From JACRCT01 sp049841135 (lineage in GTDB: Bacteria; Myxococcota; Myxococcia; Myxococcales; UBA5297), in the NCBI GenBank assembly GCA_049841135.1, contig JASGHK010000001.1, positions 248,001-312,000 on the forward strand: a stretch of DNA of 64,000 bases, in the 5' to 3' direction. A program made the position numbers and the translations under genes. Numbering within the stretch: the stretch's first letter is position 1; each line of letters begins with the position of its first letter. Shown here piece after piece: positions 43,608-53,106 of this stretch. Under the pieces are notes generated by a model. The model saw only the letters and a list, made by a program, of their open reading frames with translations. It was not told where the DNA came from and did not search any database.

Positions 43608-45342
43608 ATGGAAGCGAACGCGAAGAAGACCTCGAAGCGGAACCTGGTGGCCTGGCTCGGAGTCCTGGGCGGATTCCTCTGCAGCATCGTCGTGGTGACC
43701 CTGGTGTTCGGGCAGAACATCCGCGCCCTGTTCGCGGCGTCGTCCAACGCGCTCGGCGGCAGTAGCTATGAGAACGCCAACGTCAGCAACGCCGGCAGCG
43801 CGGGCTACAACTTCGCCTCCAAGCGCAAGGCCATCCAGAACTTCGGATCCAACGGGTACGTCGCCCGACCGCCGACGCCCTCGCTCGTGCCCTCTCGCGA
43901 CTCGAGTGGCGAGTCCTACGCCCACGTCGCCGAGAGCTCGTTCCTCACCACCACGGCCAACCCGCTCTCGACCTTCGCCGCCGACGTCGACACCGCCTCC
44001 TACTCGAACGTGCGCAGCTACCTGAACCTGAACCAGCTGCCGCCGGCCGACGCGGTGCGCATCGAGGAGTTGGTCAACTACTTCAGCTACGACTACCCGG
44101 CGCCGCAGCAGGACGCGTTCGCGGCCCACATCGAGGTGGCGCGCGCGCCCTGGAACACCTCGCACTACCTGGCGCGCATCGGCCTCAAGGCCCGCGAGAT
44201 CCCGAAGGGCGAGCGGCCGCAGTCGAACCTGGTGTTCCTGGTGGACGTGTCGGGCTCCATGGGCGTCCCGAACAAGCTGCCGCTGCTCAAGAAGGCGTTT
44301 CGGATGCTGGTCGACCAGCTCGACGAGCGCGACAGCGTCTCGCTCGTCAAGTACGCGGACGGCACCGGCGTCGCGCTGCAGCCGACCCGCGGCGACCACC
44401 GGAGCGCCATCCTCTCCGCCATCGACGAGCTGGGCGCCGGCGGCTCGACCAACGGCGCCGGTGGCATCGAGCTCGCCTACCAGGTCGCAGCCCAGAACTT
44501 CCGGAAGGGCGGGGTCAACCGCGTCATCCTCGCCACCGACGGCGACTTCAATGTCGGCGTCTCCAGCGAAGGCGGGCTCGAGACGCTCATCCAGGAGAAG
44601 GCCAAGACCGGCGTCTTCCTCACCGTGCTCGGCTTCGGCATGGGCAACTACAAGGACAGCAAGGTCGAGACGCTGGCCGACAAGGGCAAGGGCAACTACG
44701 CGTACATCGATACCGAGAACGAGGCGCGCAAGGTCCTGGTGGAACAGATGCAGCTCGACGCTCGTCACCGTCGCCAAGGACGTCAAGCTCCAGGTCGAGT
44801 TCAACCCGGCGCGCGTCGCGTCCTACCGGCTCCTCGGCTACGAGAACCGCGTGATGAAGGCCGAGGACTTCAAGGACGACAAGAAGGACGCCGGCGCCGT
44901 CGGGGCCGGGCACGCGGTTACCGCGCTGTACGAGCTGGTCCCCGCCGGTCAGGACGCGGCCACCAGCGAGCTCAAGTACCAGAAGGCGCCCGAGCTGACC
45001 GCGGCCGCCGCGAGCGAGGAGCTGTTCTCGCTGAAGATCCGCTACAAGCACCCCGAGGCCGCGACCAGCCACGAGCTCGCCTTCCCGGCGCCCACGAGCG
45101 TGACCAGCGAGATGTCCGGCGAGATGACCTTCGCCGCCAGCGTGGCCTCGTTCGGGATGCTGCTGCGCGACTCGAAGGAGAAGGGCGAGTCGACCTACGA
45201 GCTGGTGCTCTCACTCGCCCAGAAGGGGATCGGGCAGGACGCGAGCGGCTACCGCCGGGAGTTCCTGGAGCTCGTGCGCAAGGCGAGCCAGGCCCCAAGG
45301 GTCCCTGCGCAGGTGGCCGACTCCAACGCGAACGAGGAGTAG
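43608..45342 (+). CDS. von Willebrand factor A-domain protein (YfbK type), +1 shift inside
   Basis: 577 residues after discounting one base. ATG 43608 follows AAAGGAGG. N-terminal membrane anchor (LVAWLGVLGGFLCSIVVVTL), a Ser/Asn-rich linker, then VWF_YfbK-type N-domain (NPLSTFAADVDTASYSNVR, EELVNYFSYDYP). The VWA domain has the MIDAS motif DVSGSMG, with T and D in GGSTNGAG and ATDGDFNVG, and a C-terminal DUF3520 domain (TVAKDVKLQVEFNPARVASY, LLGYENRVM). The frame changes at 44751-44760 (CAGCTCGACG). The VWA MIDAS binds a divalent metal and a protein ligand. The E. coli relatives are lipoproteins of unknown partner. Confidence 0.87.
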
Positions 45343-45356
45343 CAGCGCAGATGCCC

Positions 45357-45400
45357 ACGGCAGTCTGTGGCCGCTCGTAGCGCCGGGCGGCCACAGCCGT
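45357..45400. terminator. Bidirectional terminator-like hairpin
   Basis: CTGTGGCCGC (45365-45374) pairs with GCGGCCACAG (45387-45396), and ACGG/CCGT add an outer stem across a four-base bulge. It lies exactly between the VWA gene stop and the opposing gene stop at 45401, so it can end both transcripts. Confidence 0.55.
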
Positions 45401-45718
45401 CTATCGGCCTTCCGCGAAAGCTCGCCAGATCGCCGGCGACATCTTGACCTCGAGCTCCACCAGGTTGCCGGCAAGGCTGAGCCGCATACGCCCGAGAGCC
45501 ACGGGTTTCGTCGACCGGGAGGCTTCCTCGTTCCACTCTGCTCGGTAGAAGTCGTGGAGTTGATGCGCGAGCTCGAGGAAGACGTGCTTCGCGTCTTCCT
45601 CGTTTGGCGCGACGAAGACTCGCCGAACAGAGCCCTCGATCAGCTCGGTCTTCCCGCCGGGTCCACCGAGGAGGAGCATGTCGAGCAGGTCGACGGTCGG
45701 CGGCGTTTTCGATGCCAT
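45401..45718 (-). CDS. Hypothetical protein
   Basis: 105 residues from MASKTPPTVDLL (ATG 45718, GGAG six bases upstream; an earlier in-frame ATG at 45730 is possible). A Gly/Leu/Pro stretch (LLLGGPGGKTELIEG) precedes FVAPNEEDAKHVFLELAHQL and a mixed C-terminus (MRLSLAGNLVELEVKMSP). No family recognised. Convergent with the VWA gene. Confidence 0.55.
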   Translation of the reverse strand: MASKTPPTVDLLDMLLLGGPGGKTELIEGSVRRVFVAPNEEDAKHVFLELAHQLHDFYRAEWNEEASRSTKPVALGRMRLSLAGNLVELEVKMSPAIWRAFAEGR

Positions 45719-45811
45719 GGCGTTCTCCATGTTCGGGATCCAGCCGCCAAGGTACTGCCCAGGTCCGACATCTCCCTTGACCTTCGTCGCTCGCTCACCT
45801 ACCGCCTAGGC

Positions 45812-48161
45812 ATGGCTCTCGACAAAGACAGCGTCCTCGCCGCCCTCTCGCAGTCCAAGAAGCCGCTCGGCGTCGGCGAACTCCTCACCGCCATCAAGGG
45901 CAACCCCGGCGCGCGCACCGAGGCTCAAGCGCCTGATGCGCGAGCTGCTCAAGGACGGCGCGGTCCAGAAGGACGGCAAGCGCTTCCGAGTGGCCGGGGC
46001 CGCCGTCGAGAGCAGCGGCCGCCGTGACGGGCAGCGCGCGGTCGAAGACTACGAAGCCAGCCGCGAGCCGCCGCTCATCGGGTCGCGGGCCGGCAGGGCC
46101 GGCGGACGCTTCCTCATCGGAATCCTGCGTCGCAAGCCGGAGGGCCACGGCTTCGTCGATCCGCTCATCGGCCGCGGCCACGGCGTCTACCTCCCCGCCG
46201 AGGACGCCCGCCGCGCGCTCGACGGCGACCTGGTGAAGGTGGAGGTCGTCGAAGGGTTCCGCGGCAAGCCGGCCGGCCGCTTCATCGACGTCGTCGAGCG
46301 CCGGCGCACGCGGTTCGTGGGTGTTCTCGGCCGTCAGGGCCGACAGACCGTGGCGCTGCCGCTCGACGGCGGGCTCGGCCAGGCCATCCCCGTCGAGCCG
46401 ACCCGTGCCGCCAAGGACGGAGAGCTGGTGAAGGTGCGCGTCGCCCAGGGACCGTCGCGGCGCGGCCCGGCGACCGGCGAGGTGATGTCGGTGCTCGGCA
46501 AGCCAGGCGACCCGCTGGGCGAGGTGCTCGAGACCGCCTACAAGCACGGCTTCTCCGACGACTTCGCGCACGACGTCCAGGCCGAGGCGCGCAAGATCCC
46601 CGAGGCCATCCCCGAGTCCGAGATCCGCCGGCGGCGCGACCTGCGCTCGCTCAGGCTCATCACCATCGACGGCGAGGACGCGCGCGACTTCGACGACGCG
46701 GTCTTCGTCGAGCGGACGGGGAAGGGCTGGCGGCTGGTGGTGGCCATCGCCGACGTGGCGCACTTCGTCCGCCCGGGCACGAACCTCGACTTCGAGGCCC
46801 TGCGCCGCGGCACCTCGGTCTACTTCCCGAGCTTCGCGCTGCCCATGCTCCCCGAGCGGCTCTCCAACGGCGTCTGCTCGCTCAAGCCCGAGCAGGAGCG
46901 GTTGTGCCTCGTGGCGGACATGGTCTTCGAGCCCGACGAGAAGGGCGGCGTCCGCGCGGTGGAGGCCGAGCTCTACGAAGGCGTGATGAAGTCCGTCGCG
47001 CGCTGCACCTACACCGAGGTCGCGGAGGTCCTGTCCGGCGAGGTCGTCCCGCACCGCGAGTTCCTGCGCGCCGACCTGACGCTGATGGAGGAGCTGGCAC
47101 GCCGGATGATCGTCACGCGCGGCGAGCGAGGCTCCATCGACTTCGACCTGCCCGAGACGAAGGTCATCCTCGACGATAAGCACCGGCCAGTGCGGCTGGA
47201 GAAGCGCGAGCGCAACATCGCGCACCGGATCATCGAAGAGTTCATGCTCTCGGCGAACGAGGCGGTGGCGCGGCACTTCTCGGCGCGCTCGCTGCCCACG
47301 GTCTACCGAGTCCACGCCGAGCCGGACGAAGACAAGCTGGCCGACTTCCTGACCTTGGCCCGCGCCCACGGCTTTGCCATCGAACCGGGCACGGAGATCA
47401 CCGGGCAGGCCCTCAACGCGCTGCTCAAGAAGATCGCCGGGAGCCCGGAGCAGCGCACCCTCAACTACCTGCTGCTGCGCGCGATGATGCAGGCCATCTA
47501 CTCGTCCGACAACATCGGGCACTTCGGGCTGGCCTCGCCGCACTACCTGCACTTCACCTCGCCGATCCGCCGGTACCCCGACCTCATCGTCCACCGGCTG
47601 CTCAAGGAGCACTGGGGGCGGGGCATGCGCTCGCTCTCCGACGAGGAGTCGGAGAAGCTCGAGGACCGGCTGGACGGCGTGGCGGCCCGCTCCAGCGAGC
47701 GCGAGCGCGCCGCGATGCAGTCCGAGCGCGAGGTCGACAACTACTTCGCCGCGCTCTTCCTCAAGTCGCACATCGGCGAGGAGTTCGATGGCGTGGTCTG
47801 CGCGGTCACCGACTTCGGCATCTTCGTCGAGCTCAAGGGCGTCTACGTCGAGGGCCTGGTGAAGGCGGAGACCATCGGCCCGAGCGCGCAGCTCGACGAG
47901 GTCCACCACCGGCTGGTGTTCTCGCGTGGGCCCAGCTTCTCGCTGGGCACCGAGGTCCGCATCCGGGTCTCGAACGTCAGCCTCTCCAGGCGGCAGATCG
48001 ACTTCCAGCTCATCGCGGTGGGGGAGAAGAAGGTCGTCCAGCACGCCCCGGCGGCGGAGCGAGGCTTCGGTCCCGAACGCGGGCGAGCGGAGAAGCGCCG
48101 TCCAGCCAAGCCCCGACGCCAGCCGTTCGAGAAGAAGCCGAAGCGAGGTCGGCGGCGCTGA
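45812..48161 (+). CDS. rnr: Ribonuclease R, +1 shift near start
   Basis: A 3'-5' exoribonuclease of the RNB family, 782 residues after discounting one base. The N-terminal winged-helix segment is MALDKDSVLAALSQSKKPLG, then cold-shock domains. The RNB domain (ITIDGEDARDFDDAVFVE holds the metal-binding Asp cluster) includes FTSPIRRYPDLIVHR and VARHFSARSLPTVYRVH. The S1 domain is FDGVVCAVTDFGIFVELKGV, and a Lys/Arg-rich tail follows (EKKPKRGRRR). The frame changes at 45922-45923 (GAGGCTC, simplest true GAGCTC). The core is unambiguous; a C-terminal basic tail is usual in RNase R. It degrades structured RNA and rRNA fragments. Confidence 0.94.
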
Positions 48162-48172
48162 CGCCTGACGGG

Positions 48173-48487
48173 TCAGTGCGCGGGGACGGGCAGGGCGCGC
48201 AGGAACTCGAGCACGCTCCGCTTGGGACCGGCCCCTTCGCGCTTGCCTCGCTCCTGGTTCACGAAGCTGTGCTCGAACGACTCCGGACTCTCGTCCACGA
48301 GCAGCCCCAGGTGGGCCTTCTCGACCTGCGCGAAGAACTCGGCCCAGCCGACGCGACGGAGCCCGGACTCGTCGTCGTCCGGCCGGAAGAGGACCGGCGC
48401 ACCGGAGTCGGCGCGGAGCCCAGGCATGGCCCCGTGCAGGCCAATCCAATCAATGATCGCGTGGCGGGAGTCGAGGTAGCGCATCAT
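48173..48487 (-). CDS. Hypothetical protein
   Basis: 104 residues. Two adjacent ATGs (48487, 48484); AGGA five bases before the first. The sequence has an acidic middle (RPDDDESGLRRVGWAEFFAQ) and a basic-to-hydrophobic end (RSVLEFLRALPVPAH). The start MMRYLDSRHAIIDWIGLHG looks soluble. No family recognised. Convergent with rnr, the stops lying 12 bases apart. Confidence 0.55.
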   Translation of the reverse strand: MMRYLDSRHAIIDWIGLHGAMPGLRADSGAPVLFRPDDDESGLRRVGWAEFFAQVEKAHLGLLVDESPESFEHSFVNQERGKREGAGPKRSVLEFLRALPVPAH

Positions 48488-48551
48488 GCCCGTCCTGATT
48501 CGGCGCGTCGGCCTCGGTTGCAAGCCTCGGATGGGGTAGCTTCGGGCCGCC

Positions 48552-49164
48552 ATGAGCAAGAAGAAGAAGAAGGGGAAGCAGAAGCAGGGGACAGGCACCA
48601 ACGGCAAGGAGCCTTGGGCAGTGGCCAAGAAGCTCTGCCGGCTGAGCGCCCGCCATGTGGAGATTGCCAAGCGGCTGGGCCTCAACCCCAAGAACCTCCC
48701 AGGGCTGCGGCCGTCACCGAGCCAGAAGTGGAAGGCGCCGGTGCGCGTCTTCATCGAGGACCTGTTCTGCGAGCGCTTCGGCTTCGACGACCCGTTGGTG
48801 ACGAGGGCTGAGCGCGAGAGACACGAGCCGATGTCGATGGCCGACGTGGGCGTCGAGGCTCGAGATGCAGCGCCCCGCGTGCAGAGCCGAACCAAGGATG
48901 CAGGCCGAGAGCGCCATGGTGCGGATGGCGAACCTCGAGCAGGCCGTCAGCTGCGCTCTCCAACACGGGGCAGCGACCGCGCAATTCGTCGAGGACCTAA
49001 CCGCCGATCTGGCTCAGTTGGTCGAGGAGCTGCAGGCGGGTGCCGTGCCCAGCCAGATGCCGTGCGTCGACTTCGACGTCGACAACATGGACGACGTCGA
49101 AGATGACCTGGAGGATGACGAGGACGAGTTTCGTCGTCCGCCAGACGACGAGATTCCGTTCTAG
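48552..49164 (+). CDS. Conserved basic/acidic protein, +1 shift inside
   Basis: 203 residues after discounting one base. Lys-rich start (MSKKKKKGKQKQG) followed by WAVAKKLCRLSARHVEIAKR and LGLNPKNLPGLRPSP, a pattern of small conserved proteins of unknown role. The second half, in the next frame, is MVRMANLEQAVSCALQHGAA and ends in an acidic run (NMDDVEDDLEDDEDEF). The junction at 48857-48858 is GAGGCTC, simplest true GAGCTC, giving VELEMQRPA. If the shift is real, the first frame would continue into a Gly/Arg-rich unlikely tail. Charge segregation suggests nucleic acid or protein binding; unknown. Confidence 0.62.
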
Positions 49165-49235
49165 GCGGTCCCTGCGCAGAAGCCTGACGAGCTTGGTGCC
49201 AAGAGCTCCGACAAAGGTCGAATCGAGCAGAGCCG

Positions 49236-49266
49236 AACCCCCCTCCCGCAGTTTGGGAGGGGGGTT
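49236..49266. terminator. G/C-rich hairpin at mutS2 3' end
   Basis: AACCCCCCTCCC pairs perfectly with GGGAGGGGGGTT (12 base pairs) around GCAGTTT. On the reverse strand it lies about 10 bases past the mutS2 stop. There is no U-run. The G-rich strand could also form a quadruplex. Confidence 0.55.
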
Positions 49267-49276
49267 GGGGGGAGGG

Positions 49277-51679
49277 CTACCCCTTGAACTCCACCACCGT
49301 GATGCCGTCGCCGCCCTCGTGGTTGGCGCCGGGCCGGTAGCTGCGGATGTAGGGCGAGTTCTTCAGGTAGTCGCGCAACGTGGACTTGAGCGCTCCGGTG
49401 CCGTGCCCGTGCAGGATGATCGCCCCCGGCTTGCCCTCGCCGTAGCTGCGGTCCAGGAAGGTCTCCGCCGCGCGCAGGGCGTCCTCGGCGCGCATGCCGC
49501 GCACGTCGAGCCGGTTGCCCTCGAAGTTCATGGCGGCGGGAGCCGACTCCTCGGCTCTGCGGAGCTTGTCGCCCTTCTTCTCGGCGAACTTGGCGGCCTT
49601 GGCCTGGCCCTTGAGCGGCACCAGGTCCTTGAGCTTGCGGCGCACCTTCAAGGCGCCCGCCGTCACCACCGCCTCGTCGCCGTCGACCTCCAGGACCTGC
49701 GCATCGCCCAGGTTCGGCACGCGGACCCGCATGCCCTCGTGGATGGCCGAGCCCTCCGGCATCCGCTCCTCGGCCTTGGCTTTGGCCTCGGCGTTCATCC
49801 GGTCGAGCTTCTTCTGCTCTTCGTCGGCGACCTTGGCGAGCTCCGCCTGGGCGTCCACCGCCGCGCGGATCGTCGACTTGGCCTGCAGGTCCGCGAGGAT
49901 CTTGGACACGTCGGCGCGCACCTTCTCGATCTCCGCGACCAGCTCCGCCCGCGCCTCGGCCTGGATGGCCTTCTCGCGCTCGCGCAGCGCGGCGCGCTCC
50001 TTGGCCACGGCCTCGCGCTCCTCGGCGATGGCCTTGCGGTCGCCCTCGAGCCCGAGGCGAGCCTGGTCCGCCTCGTGCTCCTTGGCCTCCAGCGCCTGGA
50101 GCGCGCGGCCGAGCGGCCCGGCGCTGGTCTTGAGGTTCTCTACGGCCTTGTCGCAGATCTTCGGGTCCAGCCCCACGCGCCGGGCGATCTCGATGGCCGA
50201 CGACGAGCCTGGGGTGCCGACGTGCAGCTTGTAGGTCGGCGCCATCTTGCTGGCGTCGAAGCCGACGCGGGCGTTGACGTACTGCGGGTCGGTGACCGCG
50301 ACCGCCTTGAGCTCCTCCAGGTGCGTGGTCACGATGCACCGCGCGCCCTTGGCGACCAGGTCCTCGAGCACGGCGAGCGCGATGGCGGCGCCTTCCCGGG
50401 GATCGGTGTCCGCGGCGATCTCGTCGATCAGCACCAGCGAGCCCGGGCCGGCGCTCTTGCCGATCTCCTTGAGCGCGGTCAGGTGGGCGCTGAAGGTCGA
50501 CAGGTCCTTGGACAGGTCCTGCGCGTCGCCGATGGCCGACTGGACGTCGGTGAACAGGGGCAGGGTGGAGCCGCGCTCGGCGGGGATGAACAGGCCGGCG
50601 CGCAGCATCAGGCCGCACAGGCCGACGCCCGAGAGCGTGACGGTCTTGCCGCCGGCGTTCGGGCCGGAGACCACCAGCACGCGCTCCTTCTCGGTGAAGG
50701 CCACGTCGTTGGGGATGACCGTCTTCTGCTGCAGGGCGAGCAGCGGGTGGCGCATGGCCAGCAGGCGGAAGGGCACCTCGGCGGGCACCACCGTCGCCGG
50801 CTCGGCGAGGATGTCGACGGCCAGCTTGGCGGAGGCCTCGATGGCGTCGAGGTCGCGGCAGGCCTCCAGCGACTCCTCGATTTCGATGGCGTGCTCGCCC
50901 AGCTCCTCGGTCAGAGCCTGGAGGATGCGGCGCTCCTCCTCGGTGACCATGGACTGCGCGATGGCCAGCTCGTTGCCGAGCGTGATGAGCGGCTGCGGCT
51001 CGACGAACAGCGTCTGCCCGCTCTGCGAGGCGTTGTGGACGATGCCCGGCACCTGCGAGCGAGCGCTGGCCAGCACCGGGACGACGTACCGCTCGTTGCG
51101 GATGGTGAAGTAGTTCTCGCGCAGCAGCTTGCCGAACTCGAGGTCGTGCAACATCGAGTCGAGCTTGGTCTTGATGGACCCGTGGAGCCCGCGGGCGCGC
51201 TCGCGCAGGTCGAAGAGGGCAGGGCTGGCGCGGTCGGAGATCTTCCCGTCCGGCTCGAAGCTCCGCTCGATCTTCTGGGCCAGCTTGCCCAGGTCGGCGA
51301 TGCGGTCGGCGAGGGCCCAGGCGCGGGGCATCGTCCGCTGCCGGTCCTCGACGAAGTCCTTCACGCGCACCGTGGCGTTGAGCACGTTGGCGCAGCCCAA
51401 CAGGTCGGCCGGCTCCAGCGCGCCGCCCTTCGACGAGCGGTCGAGCAGGTTGCGGACGTCGCGCACGCCCCACAGCGGCAGCGTCAGGTGCTCCTGGATC
51501 CAGAGCGTCCGCAGCTCCTCGGTCTTCTCGAGCTCTTCACGGACCTGCTCGGGGCCCGGGAGGAACGGGCGAGCCAGGCAGCAGGCCTTGCCCAGGTCGG
51601 TCTTGGCGCGGGTGGCCAGCGCGTCGAGGATGGCGTTCCACTGCAGGTCTTCGAGAGTCTTGGCAGAAATCGGATTCAT
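49277..51679 (-). CDS. mutS2: MutS2 endonuclease/ribosome rescue protein
   Basis: An intact 800-residue MutS2. N-terminal clamp/lever domains (KTLEDLQWNAILDALATRA... FTIRNERYVVPVLASARSQV). The ATPase domain has Walker A VVSGPNAGGKTVTLSGVGL and the Walker B/switch region VLIDEIAADTDPREGAAIA. A long coiled coil (REAVAKERAALREREKAIQ) follows, then a KOW-like segment and a C-terminal Smr nuclease domain (RLDVRGMRAEDALRAAETFL, ILHGHGTGALKSTLRDYL). It lacks the mismatch-recognition domain of MutS. MutS2 is tied to recombination suppression or ribosome collision rescue. Start MNPISAKTLED (51679) because the upstream frame is nonconserved. Confidence 0.95.
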   Translation of the reverse strand: MNPISAKTLEDLQWNAILDALATRAKTDLGKACCLARPFLPGPEQVREELEKTEELRTLWIQEHLTLPLWGVRDVRNLLDRSSKGGALEPADLLGCANVLNATVRVKDFVEDRQRTMPRAWALADRIADLGKLAQKIERSFEPDGKISDRASPALFDLRERARGLHGSIKTKLDSMLHDLEFGKLLRENYFTIRNERYVVPVLASARSQVPGIVHNASQSGQTLFVEPQPLITLGNELAIAQSMVTEEERRILQALTEELGEHAIEIEESLEACRDLDAIEASAKLAVDILAEPATVVPAEVPFRLLAMRHPLLALQQKTVIPNDVAFTEKERVLVVSGPNAGGKTVTLSGVGLCGLMLRAGLFIPAERGSTLPLFTDVQSAIGDAQDLSKDLSTFSAHLTALKEIGKSAGPGSLVLIDEIAADTDPREGAAIALAVLEDLVAKGARCIVTTHLEELKAVAVTDPQYVNARVGFDASKMAPTYKLHVGTPGSSSAIEIARRVGLDPKICDKAVENLKTSAGPLGRALQALEAKEHEADQARLGLEGDRKAIAEEREAVAKERAALREREKAIQAEARAELVAEIEKVRADVSKILADLQAKSTIRAAVDAQAELAKVADEEQKKLDRMNAEAKAKAEERMPEGSAIHEGMRVRVPNLGDAQVLEVDGDEAVVTAGALKVRRKLKDLVPLKGQAKAAKFAEKKGDKLRRAEESAPAAMNFEGNRLDVRGMRAEDALRAAETFLDRSYGEGKPGAIILHGHGTGALKSTLRDYLKNSPYIRSYRPGANHEGGDGITVVEFKG

Positions 51680-51978
51680 GCGGTCCTGACGATGCGTCTT
51701 CCTCGGCCAGTGGTTCGGAGCGGTGGGGTGTACCGGAGGGTCGACTGGCAGACAAGTGGACAACGGGCGGATGGGCTGCCGGGAGGTCGTGGGACTGCAC
51801 ATCCTTTGATCCGCCAAGGTCGCCAAGGGACCAAGGTCGCCAAGAACTGCTTTGGGGGTCTCGGGGCTCGGCTTTTGCCTGTGGTAACGAATGGTTGAGC
51901 CTTGTTTGTGAGGTGCGTCACCAAGCCGCCCGCATCATTAGAATCGCTCGCCAGCAGCCCAGTCGGTATCCTCCGCCC
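51680..51978. other. Divergent intergenic region
   Basis: About 300 bases between mutS2 and the TPR gene. It contains the 14-base direct repeat CCAAGGTCGCCAAG at 51814-51827 and 51831-51844 (17-base period). The stretch 51890-51960 is slightly AT-richer and could hold the promoter of the rightward gene, but I see no good -35/-10 pair. No protein. Confidence 0.4.
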
Positions 51979-52677
51979 GTGTTCGCCTACCTCCTCCTGA
52001 CCGCACTCCTGGCCGCCTCCGACCCCTCGGCCGACCTCGACCGTGCCCGGACACTGGCCGGCTCGGGCGACCTGAAGGCCGCTGCCGAGGTCCTCAAGTC
52101 CGTGACCACCACCTTCCCGACTTGGGGAATCGCGCAGGTCGAGCTCGCCAAGGTCCTGCTCGACGCCGGTGGCGAGGACCCGCTGCTGGAGAAGTCCGTC
52201 CTGGCGGCACGTGCGCTCGAGCCGCTCAACCCGCGCGCCTGGCTCTTGGCTGGGCGGTTCTTCGAGCTGCGCAAGGACCCGGCGATGGCGCTCGAGGCGT
52301 TCCAGCGTGCCCTCGACCTGCGGCCGGACCTGGCTGACGCGCACCTCGGGCTCGGCCTGGCACTTCACCAGGTCGGGCGCTCCTCGGAAGCGGTCGACCA
52401 TCTCAAGCTGGCCGCCGCTGCACGCCGGGACGACCGGCAGGTCCGCCTGACGCTGGCCGAGGCGATGGAGAAGTCCGCGGACTTGAAGGGCGCCGAGTCG
52501 GTGCTGCGCGAGCTCATCGCCGACGCGCCCAAGAACCCGATCTACCGGAGGCAGCTCATCGACTTCCTCGACCGGACCGGCCAGGTCGAGAAGGCCGCCG
52601 CCGAGTCGAAGAAGGCCGACGCCGCGACGGGCAAGAATGCTCGCAAGCTCCGGCCGTTGCCGGCTTCGGGGCGCTAG
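51979..52677 (+). CDS. Exported TPR protein
   Basis: 232 residues, GTG 51979. The N-terminal hydrophobic start (FAYLLLTALLAASDPSADL) is followed by five to six TPR-like helix pairs (ALEAFQRALDLRPDLADAH, GLGLALHQVGRSSEAVDH, VLRELIADAPKNPIYRRQL). It ends in a short basic tail. The next gene begins four bases after its stop, so the two are probably co-transcribed. Role unknown; TPRs bind other proteins. Confidence 0.78.
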   Translation: MFAYLLLTALLAASDPSADLDRARTLAGSGDLKAAAEVLKSVTTTFPTWGIAQVELAKVLLDAGGEDPLLEKSVLAARALEPLNPRAWLLAGRFFELRKDPAMALEAFQRALDLRPDLADAHLGLGLALHQVGRSSEAVDHLKLAAAARRDDRQVRLTLAEAMEKSADLKGAESVLRELIADAPKNPIYRRQLIDFLDRTGQVEKAAAESKKADAATGKNARKLRPLPASGR

Positions 52678-52680
52678 GCC

Positions 52681-53064
52681 ATGCCGCTGACCTTCAAGGC
52701 GCTGCTGCTCGCCGCGCTCGATCTTCTCCTCACCGTGGTGGTGACGGTGACCGTGGTGCGCGTCAAGGAGCACCTGTCCGGCCGCGCGCGCTTCGCCTTC
52801 TTCTTCCTCGCCTGGGCGATCCTGCTGGCGAGCATCGGCGCGGCCGCGCTGGTTGGTCCGGGCGCCGTGGTCGGGGCGGGGCACTCGCTGCAGTCGATGG
52901 TCCTGTGGCTGGCGGGGCTCGCCTGCTTCATGGAGGTCGCCGCGGTGCGCGCCGCCGCCGACTGGAAGGACCTCGAGCCCGCGGCCCGTCGCAACCGCGC
53001 CCTGAGCCTGGGGGTGATGGCGGCGCTCTTCGTGGGCCTGGCGCTGTGGACGGTGCTGACCTGA
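52681..53064 (+). CDS. Small membrane protein
   Basis: 127 residues with about four helices (LLLAALDLLLTVVVTVTVV, RFAFFFLAWAILLASIGAAA, LQSMVLWLAGLACFMEVAAV, LSLGVMAALFVGLALWTVL). ATG 52681 lies four bases after the TPR stop. No family recognised. Confidence 0.68.
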   Translation: MPLTFKALLLAALDLLLTVVVTVTVVRVKEHLSGRARFAFFFLAWAILLASIGAAALVGPGAVVGAGHSLQSMVLWLAGLACFMEVAAVRAAADWKDLEPAARRNRALSLGVMAALFVGLALWTVLT

Positions 53065-53106
53065 GCGGTTGACCGTTGGCGTTCGCGGGTGCTTGTCTTG
53101 CCGGCG

